Assembly (NCBI GenBank): GCA_027676805.1
Contig: JAQENU010000005.1
Location: 1 to 64,000 of the forward strand
DNA length: 64,000 nt
Reading direction: 5' to 3'
From: Coprobacillaceae bacterium UN01-12pH3A
GTDB lineage: Bacteria > Bacillota_I > Bacilli_A > Erysipelotrichales > Coprobacillaceae
The first letter of the stretch is position 1. Each line of letters starts with the position of its first letter. Position numbers and translations under genes: made by a program. This document shows, in pieces, positions 56,768 to 64,000 of this stretch. The notes below the pieces were generated by a model that saw only the letters and a program-made list of their open reading frames with translations, was not told the DNA's origin and did no database searches.

Positions 56768-57931
56768 ATGCAATTCTTAATAAAAAAATGTATCAAAGAT
56801 TATGAACAGGTAGATCGGCGAGAAGTGAGAGAACGCTATGGAACATTTGTCAGCATTATTTCTATTATTTGCAATATTGTCTTGGCTACTTCTAAATTAA
56901 TCGTTGGAATATTTTCAAAAAGTATCTCCATTCAGGCAGATGCCTTAAACAACTATTCAGATGTGGGGAGCAATCTTGCGACCTTGTTTGGCTTTAAGCT
57001 AGCCAGCAAGCACCCTGATACGGATCATCCTTACGGGCATGGACGCATTGAATATATTTCGGGATTAATTATCTCATTTTTAATTTTGATGGTGGCATTG
57101 CAGTCATTGAAAGAATCCGTGATGAAAATTATTCATCCGGAAGTAATTCAATTCAGTTATATCGGGATTGCTGTGCTGGTTTTTTCAATGCTGGTGAAAT
57201 TTTTGATGGCAAAAATGAATAATACGATTGGTGAACGCATTCATTCCACTTCTTTAAAAGCTGCCAGTCAGGATAGCTATAATGATATGATTACCACTTT
57301 TGCTGCTATGATCGGGATGCTGGTCAGTCATTTTGCATCATGGAATATTGATGGTTGGATTGGATTATTTGTGTCGTTCATTGTATTAAAAGCAGGATAT
57401 GACGTTTTTAAAGATACTGTTGGTCCATTGTTGGGACAGGCGCCGGATAAAGAATTAGTAGAGGGAATTGCCAATCTAGTGATGTCTTATCAAGGCATTT
57501 TAGGTATTCATGATTTTATGCTGCATGATTACGGTCCTGGAAGATCGTTTGTTACACTACATGCAGAGATTGACTGCCATGATGATCTTTTAGAAATTCA
57601 TGATGTGATCGATTTAGTCGAAAGGGAAATTCTAAGCCGTTTTAATGTACACGCTACCATTCATATGGATCCGGTGGACAGTACGAATGAAATGATCAAT
57701 GAATTAAAAGAAAAAGTAATTCAGATTATTGAAAAAATCAATCCTGTCTACACGATCCATGATTTTCGTTTAGTCAGCGGACCGACGCATACGAATATTC
57801 TTTTTGATGTTGTTTTACCGCCGGAAGATGAAACGAATGTGATTGAATTGAAAGAAAAAATTGATCGGGAAGTGAAGCGATTGGATAAGAATTTCTTTAC
57901 CGTTGTTGAAGTCGATCGTGCTTATTATTGA
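56768..57931 (+). CDS. Cation diffusion facilitator family transporter
   Basis: 387 residues with six membrane helices and a C-terminal cytoplasmic dimer domain. The metal site motifs are DALNNYSDVGSN (DxxxD-type) and SQDSYNDMITT, with HPDTDHPYGHGRIEY in the loop. These resemble the MntE/manganese group rather than ZitB, but metal specificity is not proven. The ATG at 56768 has GAAGGGGGATATT upstream. An upstream in-frame TTG at 56753 is rejected. Confidence 0.9.
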   Translation: MQFLIKKCIKDYEQVDRREVRERYGTFVSIISIICNIVLATSKLIVGIFSKSISIQADALNNYSDVGSNLATLFGFKLASKHPDTDHPYGHGRIEYISGLIISFLILMVALQSLKESVMKIIHPEVIQFSYIGIAVLVFSMLVKFLMAKMNNTIGERIHSTSLKAASQDSYNDMITTFAAMIGMLVSHFASWNIDGWIGLFVSFIVLKAGYDVFKDTVGPLLGQAPDKELVEGIANLVMSYQGILGIHDFMLHDYGPGRSFVTLHAEIDCHDDLLEIHDVIDLVEREILSRFNVHATIHMDPVDSTNEMINELKEKVIQIIEKINPVYTIHDFRLVSGPTHTNILFDVVLPPEDETNVIELKEKIDREVKRLDKNFFTVVEVDRAYY

Positions 57932-57976
57932 TCCTTATGTCATATTCCATAAATATTTGTCTAATTCTTCGGTTTG

Positions 57977-57985
57977 TGCTATTAT
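57977..57985 (+). promoter_or_regulatory. Extended -10 promoter of the DUF6465-like gene
   Basis: TGCTATTAT at 57977-57985, 34 bases before the ATG at 58019. Confidence 0.55.
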
Positions 57986-58018
57986 TTAAATAGATATATT
58001 GAATAATGGAGGGACTAT

Positions 58019-58231
58019 ATGAAAACAAAAATGGAAATTCAATATCATGACAAAAATGTCATCACAGCGGATATTGAAAAAGCAGTAAAAGAAGAATTAA
58101 AAGTCAAGGGGATAAAAATGAATACAATCGACACTTTGGATATATTCTATCAGCCAGAAACCGGTGCGATTTACTATTTAGCTAATTTAGCAGATGGGAC
58201 AGAAGCAAAAGGGGAAGTAGTGGAGATTTAG
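58019..58231 (+). CDS. Small DUF6465-family-like protein
   Basis: 70-residue cytoplasmic protein with alternating charge (EIQYHDKNVITADIEKAVKEEL) and DTLDIFYQPETGAIYYLANL. The layout fits the DUF6465 family of small Firmicute proteins; function unknown. AATGGAGGGACTAT precedes the ATG. It has its own promoter and terminator. Confidence 0.75.
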   Translation: MKTKMEIQYHDKNVITADIEKAVKEELKVKGIKMNTIDTLDIFYQPETGAIYYLANLADGTEAKGEVVEI

Positions 58232-58239
58232 CTGTGAAT

Positions 58240-58261
58240 AGAGGCGCTGCCTCTTTTTTTT
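58240..58261 (+). terminator. Terminator
   Basis: AGAGGC (58240-58245) pairs with GCCTCT (58249-58254) around GCT, followed by seven or more T. Confidence 0.85.
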
Positions 58262-58270
58262 GTCGACTTT

Positions 58271-58284
58271 TGTAAGCGCAAACA
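58271..58284 (+). promoter_or_regulatory. cre site (CcpA operator) upstream of the HPr gene
   Basis: TGTAAGCGCAAACA fits the cre pattern WTGNAANCGNWNNCW with the T at 58270 included. It is centred about 58 bases before the likely transcription start (near 58336), just upstream of the -35 box. Sites at this distance in Bacillus ackA and pta serve CcpA activation. Confidence 0.65.
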
Positions 58285-58300
58285 TTTTTGGTTAAAAGCA

Positions 58301-58329
58301 TTGGATTATTCCTAAAAGTACGCTATAAT
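58301..58329 (+). promoter_or_regulatory. Promoter of the HPr gene
   Basis: TTGGAT (58301-58306), 17-base spacer, TATAAT (58324-58329). Confidence 0.75.
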
Positions 58330-58368
58330 AGAAGCATGAAAGGTCAATCAGTTAGGGAGGAATGGAAT

Positions 58369-58638
58369 ATGACTTTGAATTATAAATTTGTGGTGACTGA
58401 TCCGTTAGGAATGCACGCAAAATCTTTAACCGCTTTAGTAAATGAAGCAAGCAAGTTTGACAGCAACATCAAATTAATCTATGATGGGAAAGAGGCAAGC
58501 TTGAAATCGATTATGGGTGTGATGGCATTGGGGATTCCCACAAAGGCGCACTTGGAAATCGTAGCTGAAGGGCAGGATGAACCGGAAGTAATCGATAAGT
58601 TGAAAGAAGTCATCAAAGATTTGCATATTGCCGAATAA
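58369..58638 (+). CDS. ptsH: HPr family phosphocarrier protein
   Basis: 89-residue HPr, which relays phosphate from enzyme I to sugar-specific EIIA and, when phosphorylated on the regulatory Ser, is the CcpA corepressor in Firmicutes. The catalytic His16 is in GMHAKS, and the regulatory Ser47 is in ASLKSIMGVMAL. The usual HARP is HAKS here, so the Arg next to the catalytic His is Lys. Enzyme I is not adjacent. The ATG at 58369 has AGGGAGGAATGG upstream; a longer frame from 58288 covers the promoter and is rejected. Confidence 0.85.
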   Translation: MTLNYKFVVTDPLGMHAKSLTALVNEASKFDSNIKLIYDGKEASLKSIMGVMALGIPTKAHLEIVAEGQDEPEVIDKLKEVIKDLHIAE

Positions 58639-58679
58639 ACAAGTGATTAAAGTAAAAAAATAGGGGTGGATAAAACGAT

Positions 58680-60383
58680 ATGGGTTATCAAGAAAAATAC
58701 AATCAATGGTTAAGTTTTGAAGGATTAGATGAAAGTATGAAAGCTAGTCTAAAAGAAATGGATGAAAAAGAAAAAGAAGACGCGTTTTATACTAATCTTG
58801 AATTTGGTACTGCCGGGATGCGCGGCATCTTGGGAGCAGGGACCAACCGTTTAAATATTTATACAATTCGTAAAGCAAACGTTGGGTTTGCTAAATATGT
58901 ATTGACCTTGCCAAATGGTAAAGAACGTGGAGTAGCAATCGGATATGATAATCGACACATGTCGTATCGTTTTGCAATCGAATCAGCAAAAGTATTAGCC
59001 ACTTATGGAATTAAATCTTATCTGTTTGAAAGCTTACGTCCGACACCGGAATTATCTTTTGCGGTTCGTCATTTAGGATGTGCCGGTGGAATCATGATTA
59101 CAGCCAGCCATAATCCAAAAGAATATAATGGATATAAAGTGTATGACGATACTGGATGTCAGCTGATCCCTGAATGGGCAGATCAAGTGGTAGACTATGT
59201 CAATCAGGTTGAAGATGAATTAAATGTTGAAGTATGCAGTGATGAAGAAGCTTATCCATACATTACGTATATTGGCGAAGAAGTGGATGAGGCTTATTAT
59301 AAGGAAGTCATGGCGATTGAAATCAATCCGGGAATGGATAAAAAAGATTTTAAAATCGTTTTCTCTCCTCAGCACGGGACTTCAAATATTCCTGTCAGAA
59401 CATGTTTGGAAAGATTGGGATATGATTTGATTCCGGTATTGGCACAATGTGCTCCGGATCCTGATTTCACAAATACAAAATCACCGAATCCGGAAGTGGA
59501 GGCTTCTTATGAATTAGCTATTAAAAAGGCTAAAGAAGTGGATGCAGACGTAGTGGTGATCTGTGATCCTGATGGGGATCGTTTAGGCGTAGTCGCTAAG
59601 CATGAAGGAGAATACGTGCTGATGAGCGGTAATCAGTCTGCAGCCGTTTATTTGGAGTATATTTTAAGTCAATTAAAAGAAAAAGGAACATTGCCAAATA
59701 ATGCGGTAATGTATAATACGATCGTTACATCTGATTTAGGTGAATTAGTAGCGAGAAGCTATGGTGTTGACGTTGAAAAGACATTGACCGGATTTAAATT
59801 TATCGGAGATAAGATCAGAAAATATGAAAAGACCGGAGAAAAACAATTTGTCTTCGGATACGAGGAAAGCTATGGCTGTGTCATCAAGGACTTCGTTCGT
59901 GATAAAGATGCCATTCAAGCAGTTTTAACTGCGGCTGAAGCTGGAAATTATTACAAAAAGCAAGGAAAAGATTTAGTTGATGTACTAAATGATCTGTACG
60001 CTAAACATGGAACATTCAAAGAAACTCAGATTGCTTTATCAAAAGCAGGTGTGGAAGGTGCTCAGCAGATTAAAAATATCATGACGGGTTTAAGAGAGAA
60101 TGCACCGGCTGAAATCGCCGGATATAAAGTAGTCAGCGCAGAGGATTATGAAACAAGCATCAAAACAGCAGACGGTCAGGAAACTGTTATTGATCTGCCA
60201 AAATCAAATGTTTTAAAATATTACCTGGAAGATGGATCTTGGATTGCTGCCAGACCAAGCGGGACAGAACCAAAATGTAAATTCTACTTCTCAATTAAAG
60301 GCAGCAACCAGCAAGATGCACTGGATAAGACAAATGTCTTCCATAAAGCAATGATGGAAATGATTGGTGAAACAGAATATTAA
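58680..60383 (+). CDS. pgcA: Phosphoglucomutase / phosphomannomutase
   Basis: 567-residue alpha-D-phosphohexomutase interconverting glucose-1-P and glucose-6-P. Active-site Ser in TASHNPKEYNGYK, metal loop DPDGDRLG, sugar-binding GYEESYGC, phosphate-binding RPSGTEPK. Length fits the Bacillus PgcA group. It lies 41 bases after the HPr gene, so it may share its CcpA-controlled promoter, and it precedes the glycogen genes. A terminator follows. Confidence 0.93.
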   Translation: MGYQEKYNQWLSFEGLDESMKASLKEMDEKEKEDAFYTNLEFGTAGMRGILGAGTNRLNIYTIRKANVGFAKYVLTLPNGKERGVAIGYDNRHMSYRFAIESAKVLATYGIKSYLFESLRPTPELSFAVRHLGCAGGIMITASHNPKEYNGYKVYDDTGCQLIPEWADQVVDYVNQVEDELNVEVCSDEEAYPYITYIGEEVDEAYYKEVMAIEINPGMDKKDFKIVFSPQHGTSNIPVRTCLERLGYDLIPVLAQCAPDPDFTNTKSPNPEVEASYELAIKKAKEVDADVVVICDPDGDRLGVVAKHEGEYVLMSGNQSAAVYLEYILSQLKEKGTLPNNAVMYNTIVTSDLGELVARSYGVDVEKTLTGFKFIGDKIRKYEKTGEKQFVFGYEESYGCVIKDFVRDKDAIQAVLTAAEAGNYYKKQGKDLVDVLNDLYAKHGTFKETQIALSKAGVEGAQQIKNIMTGLRENAPAEIAGYKVVSAEDYETSIKTADGQETVIDLPKSNVLKYYLEDGSWIAARPSGTEPKCKFYFSIKGSNQQDALDKTNVFHKAMMEMIGETEY

Positions 60384-60392
60384 AATTCATGA

Positions 60393-60417
60393 AACGGGTC
60401 TTTGGACTCGTTTTTTA
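60393..60417 (+). terminator. Terminator of the phosphoglucomutase gene
   Basis: AACGGGTC (60393-60400) pairs with GACTCGTT (60405-60412) with one G-U pair, followed by TTTTTA. Confidence 0.82.
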
Positions 60418-60424
60418 TTTATTT

Positions 60425-60438
60425 TGAAAACGCTATCA
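60425..60438 (+). promoter_or_regulatory. cre site (CcpA operator) upstream of glgB
   Basis: TGAAAACGCTATCA matches both WTGNAANCGNWNNCW and TGWAARCGYTWNCW at every position. It is centred about 50 bases before the likely start of the glgB transcript (near 60481). Confidence 0.7.
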
Positions 60439-60465
60439 TTTTAGAGTGAAATATGTTTAGTTATT

Positions 60466-60474
60466 TGTTATAAT
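60466..60474 (+). promoter_or_regulatory. Extended -10 promoter of glgB
   Basis: TGTTATAAT at 60466-60474, 28 bases before the glgB ATG. No good -35. Confidence 0.7.
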
Positions 60475-60501
60475 AGGACTATAGTTAAAGGGGGAAATTT
60501 T

Positions 60502-62355
60502 ATGCTAGATGAATTTTTGATTCAGCTGTTCTATGAAGGACAGTGCTTGGAAGCATATAAAGTATTTGGCGCCCATCTTTGTAAAGAAGAGGAAGTCAAA
60601 GGAGTACGTTTTACCGTTTATGCACCTAACGCTAAAAATGTATTTGTCGTTGGTGAATTTAATGAATGGCAGCAGACGCATCCTTTAAAGAAAATGGGGG
60701 ACGGAGGAATCTATTCAGGATTCGTTCCAAAAGCAAAAGCAGGACAGCTTTATAAATATTTGCTGATTGGACCAAATGGGCAGCATCTTTATAAGGCAGA
60801 TCCATATGCGCGTTACAGTGAAGTGCGTCCGGGGAATGCTTCACGTATTTATGATTTAGAACGTTTTCGTTGGGGCGATAAGCGCTGGAAAGCAAAACAG
60901 GATAAGCATTTTGAAAAAAATCTGAATATCTATGAAATGCATATCGGCTCTTGGAAAATGAAGAAAGATTATACGGATGAAGAGGACGGAGAATTTTATA
61001 ATTATGAAGAGATTGCCGAAAAACTGATTCCCTACATAAAAGAAATGGGCTATACGCATATCGAATTAATGCCACTGTCCGAATATCCGTTTGACGGATC
61101 ATGGGGATATCAGGTAACAGGATATTTCAGTGCAACCAGCCGTTATGGAACACCAAAGCAGTTGATGAGCTTCATTAATCAGTGCCATAAAGAAGGAATC
61201 GGGGTCATCATGGATTTTGTTCCTGTTCATTTTGTCAAAGATGCGCATGGCTTAGCAATGTTTGACGGCGGATGTGTTTATGAATATCCGGATTTAAATC
61301 GTCGCTATACAGAGTGGGATAGTGTTTATTTTGATTTAGGACGCGATGAAGTCCGCAGCTTTATGATGTCAGCCATCAACTTTTGGATTGAATATTATCA
61401 TATTGACGGAATTCGCTTTGATGCTGTCAGTCACCTAATCTTTTGGAAAGGCAACAAAGAGATGGGGACCAATGACGGAGCCATCGATTTTATGAAGCGT
61501 ATGACGTATAAAATCAATGAACGCCATCCTAATACATTACTGATTGCCGAGGACTCATCTGATTATCCGAAAGTAACGCGTTCCAGTGTGGAAGGTGGTC
61601 TTGGCTTTGATTATAAGTGGGATTTAGGATGGATGAATGATACCTTGAAATATATGGCATTGGATCCTTATTTTAGGCAGCATGAACATCATTTAATCAC
61701 ATTCTCAATGGCTTATTTCTATAGTGAAAACTACATACTGCCGTTTTCTCATGACGAAGTGGTTCATTCTAAAAAAACGATTATTGATAAAATCTATGGA
61801 ACCTATGAAGAAAAACTGGCACAGCTTAAAACTTTATATATTTATATGATGAGTCACCCCGGTAAGAAACTCAATTTCATGGGGAATGAACTGGCAGAGT
61901 ATAAAGAGTGGGATGAAAAGAAATCACTGGGATGGAACATCTTGTCTTATCCGGTGCATGATTCTTTCCATGAATTTATCAAAAAAATGAATCAAATAGT
62001 GAATGACTATCCGGCATTGTATCAAAATGATTATTACCAAGAGGGCTTTGAGTGGATGGTTGTCGATGACAATAAGCAAAGCGTGTTTGCTTATGAAAGA
62101 AAAACGCTGGAGGGACAGCATTTATTGATTGTGCTTAACTTCACGCCAAATGCTCATGCCTCTTATTGCATACCGGTAACAAAAGCGGGAAAATATAAGG
62201 AAATATTAAATAGTGACAAAGATATTTATTCTGGAAGCAATCAGGTGAATTCACGACAGTTAAAAACGAAAAAAGGCATCGTGTTAGGAAAGCCTTATTC
62301 GATTGATGTGAAAATAGCCCCTTATACCGGAATGATCTTTGAATGGAAAGAATAG
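60502..62355 (+). CDS. glgB: 1,4-alpha-glucan branching enzyme
   Basis: 617-residue GH13 branching enzyme that adds alpha-1,6 branches to glycogen. The N-terminal CBM48 domain (about 15-110) is followed by the catalytic barrel: DFVPVHF, nucleophile Asp in DGIRFDAVSH, acid/base Glu in LLIAEDSS, and SHDEVVH. The C-terminal beta domain ends near residue 617. AAAGGGGGAAATTTT precedes the ATG. The next gene glgP starts 14 bases on. Confidence 0.95.
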   Translation: MLDEFLIQLFYEGQCLEAYKVFGAHLCKEEEVKGVRFTVYAPNAKNVFVVGEFNEWQQTHPLKKMGDGGIYSGFVPKAKAGQLYKYLLIGPNGQHLYKADPYARYSEVRPGNASRIYDLERFRWGDKRWKAKQDKHFEKNLNIYEMHIGSWKMKKDYTDEEDGEFYNYEEIAEKLIPYIKEMGYTHIELMPLSEYPFDGSWGYQVTGYFSATSRYGTPKQLMSFINQCHKEGIGVIMDFVPVHFVKDAHGLAMFDGGCVYEYPDLNRRYTEWDSVYFDLGRDEVRSFMMSAINFWIEYYHIDGIRFDAVSHLIFWKGNKEMGTNDGAIDFMKRMTYKINERHPNTLLIAEDSSDYPKVTRSSVEGGLGFDYKWDLGWMNDTLKYMALDPYFRQHEHHLITFSMAYFYSENYILPFSHDEVVHSKKTIIDKIYGTYEEKLAQLKTLYIYMMSHPGKKLNFMGNELAEYKEWDEKKSLGWNILSYPVHDSFHEFIKKMNQIVNDYPALYQNDYYQEGFEWMVVDDNKQSVFAYERKTLEGQHLLIVLNFTPNAHASYCIPVTKAGKYKEILNSDKDIYSGSNQVNSRQLKTKKGIVLGKPYSIDVKIAPYTGMIFEWKE

Positions 62356-62368
62356 TGAGGAAATAAAG

Positions 62369-64000
62369 ATGTTTAGAAATAAAGAAGAATTTAAAGCGGA
62401 GTTTACAAAAAGAATTATTGAAGGCTATGGACGTCCTTTAAAAGAAGCCCATGTTACAGAAAAATTTATGGTTTTGGAAAAACTGATCCGTGACCAGGCT
62501 GCCATTAATTGGGCTTTGACGAAAGAAGAAGTACAAGCCAGTCAGCAAAAACAGATGACCTATTTTTCGATGGAATTTTTGATTGGCAGACTGCTGGTCA
62601 ATAATATGATGAATTTAGGTGTTTATGATATTGTTAAAGAGGGATTGGCAGACTTGGATATTAATATTCATGAACTGGAAGAATTGGAATCTGATCCCGG
62701 TTTAGGGAATGGCGGCTTGGGACGTCTAGCGGCTTGTTTCATGGATTCTTTGGCTTCTTTGTCAATGCCGGGGCATGGAAATACCTTACGTTATCAATAT
62801 GGCTTATTTAAGCAGAAAATTGTTGATGGTTATCAAACTGAAATTCCGGATCAATGGATGTCAATCGGGAACATGTGGGAAATCAGAAAGCCAAAGCATG
62901 CCGTAGATGTTCGCTTTTGGGGAAAGGTCATTTGGGATGACAGTACCGGACGATTTAAACATGTCGATGCGGAATGTATTCGTGCCGTTCCTTATGATAT
63001 GCCTATTATCGGAAATGAAACGACCGTGACCAATACGCTGCGCTTATGGGACGCTGAAGTCAGTACGAATATCCCGACTAACAAAGATTTTCGTCAATAT
63101 TCCCAGGAGGTCAACGAAATCTGTCAGAACCTTTACCCTGATGATTCTACTTTGGCTGGGCGTACTCTGCGTTTAAAACAGCAGTATTTCTTTGTCTCTG
63201 CCGGATTGCAGGCATTGATTAAATCACATCTAAGAACCTACAAGACTTTAGATAATTTCCATGAAAAGAATGTTATTCAATTAAATGATACTCATCCTGT
63301 ACTGGCAATTCCGGAATTGATGCGTCTGCTTATTGATGAACATGATTATGATTGGGAAGACGCATGGGAGATCGTTTCTCATACAATGGCTTATACCAAC
63401 CATACGATTTTGTCGGAAGCATTGGAAAAATGGCCGATTGATACCATGCGTGCTTTACTGCCGCGTGTTTACATGATGATCGAAGAAATTAATCGCCGCT
63501 TTATCGGCTATGTAAAGGAACATGTATCAAATCCGGATGAAGTGTTTGACCGTGTACTGATTATCAAAGACGGACAGGTGCATATGGCACATTTAGCGAT
63601 TGTTGGAAGCTTTAGTGTAAATGGCGTAGCACGTTTGCATACAGATATTTTAATTCATCAGGAAATGAAAGCTTTTGCGGAACTTTATCCAAATAAGTTT
63701 AATAATAAAACAAACGGAATCACACATCGCCGCTGGCTTGCTTATGCCAATCCGCAGTTAAAAGAGCTGCTGCATGATACTATCGGAGATCATTGGATCA
63801 AAGAGCCGGACGAATTAGAAAAATTAATGGCTTATGTCGATGATCCGAATATTCAAAAACGTTTTATGCAGGTGAAACGTGATCGTAAAAAGATTTTAGC
63901 ACGCTATATTCAAAAGAATAATGGCATTCATGTAAATGTGGATTCGATCTTTGACATTCAGGTAAAGCGTCTGCATGCTTATAAGCGTCAGCTGCTGAAT
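62369..64000 (+). CDS. glgP: Glycogen phosphorylase, partial (3' end beyond window)
   Basis: The 544 codons present run off the window end without a stop. Glycogen phosphorylase releases glucose-1-P from alpha-1,4 glucan ends. Motifs: YFSMEFLIGRLLVNNMMNLG, DPGLGNGGLGRLAACFMDSLAS, QLNDTHPVLAIPEL, and NGITHRRWL, followed by DIQVKRLHAYKRQ near the end. The pyridoxal-phosphate Lys lies further on, outside the window. GTGAGGAAATAAAG precedes the ATG. With glgB it forms a glycogen operon; glgC and glgA are not in view. Confidence 0.95.
   Translation, partial: MFRNKEEFKAEFTKRIIEGYGRPLKEAHVTEKFMVLEKLIRDQAAINWALTKEEVQASQQKQMTYFSMEFLIGRLLVNNMMNLGVYDIVKEGLADLDINIHELEELESDPGLGNGGLGRLAACFMDSLASLSMPGHGNTLRYQYGLFKQKIVDGYQTEIPDQWMSIGNMWEIRKPKHAVDVRFWGKVIWDDSTGRFKHVDAECIRAVPYDMPIIGNETTVTNTLRLWDAEVSTNIPTNKDFRQYSQEVNEICQNLYPDDSTLAGRTLRLKQQYFFVSAGLQALIKSHLRTYKTLDNFHEKNVIQLNDTHPVLAIPELMRLLIDEHDYDWEDAWEIVSHTMAYTNHTILSEALEKWPIDTMRALLPRVYMMIEEINRRFIGYVKEHVSNPDEVFDRVLIIKDGQVHMAHLAIVGSFSVNGVARLHTDILIHQEMKAFAELYPNKFNNKTNGITHRRWLAYANPQLKELLHDTIGDHWIKEPDELEKLMAYVDDPNIQKRFMQVKRDRKKILARYIQKNNGIHVNVDSIFDIQVKRLHAYKRQLLN

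Overview
This window looks like the chromosome of a low-GC Firmicute, most likely an Erysipelotrichia-type gut anaerobe (Erysipelotrichaceae/Coprobacillaceae). The basis is AT-rich codon use, strong AGGAGG-type ribosome sites, single-chain glycyl-tRNA synthetase, a dnaG-rpoD-trmK-nif3 macro-operon, yqfC-yqfD-phoH sporulation-linked genes and a glycogen cluster. The genus assignment is inference.

Layout. 1-41: terminal inverted repeat of an IS3-type element whose body lies outside the window. 120-4300: sbcD-sbcC nuclease. 4403-8171: a membrane GGDEF/EAL protein, then a minus-strand pair (zinc-ribbon membrane protein and SPFH protein) with a palindromic operator candidate. 8427-8513: tRNA-Leu(CAA). 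8600-14660: an AT-rich accessory cassette directly downstream of the tRNA, with a secreted bacteriocin-like protein, a lipoprotein resembling a detached permease ectodomain, two fused ATPase-permease proteins, and the broken tail of a second lipoprotein copy. 14610-17451: signal peptidase, HAD phosphatase, AraC regulator and PAP2 phosphatase. 17648-30078: a long housekeeping run (C39-peptidase ABC exporter, ybeY, cdd, era, recO, ygiQ, glyQS, dnaG, rpoD, trmK, nif3-like) with a structured leader before glyQS. 30246-45003: mixed metabolic and regulatory genes (aminopeptidase P, 6-phospho-beta-glucosidase, two membrane-linked XRE proteins, M23 peptidase, yqfC-yqfD-phoH, DEAD-box helicase, MATE pump, a metallo-beta-lactamase-fold operon with small membrane proteins). 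45030-49324: serine recombinase, EAL phosphodiesterase and a cell-wall-anchored leucine-rich-repeat/InlB-repeat protein. 49519-56718: a nine-gene histidine operon (hisZ G D B H A F IE J) behind a ribosome-mediated attenuator whose 17-residue leader peptide has four consecutive His codons. 56768-64000: cation efflux, HPr, phosphoglucomutase, and glgB-glgP (the latter cut by the window end), with two cre sites upstream of the HPr and glgB promoters.

The most notable items are the His-leader attenuator, an unusual control mode for a Firmicute his operon where T-boxes are more usual; the tRNA-adjacent secreted-protein/ABC cassette with its gene-duplication scar; the pair of cre sites in activator-like positions that would tie HPr and glycogen synthesis to CcpA; the unassigned attenuator-like leader of glyQS; and a possible sigma-E promoter before yqfC. 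Several real genes too short for ordinary gene calling are recorded (44093-44257, 49552-49605, possibly 14512-14658 and 8897-8932).
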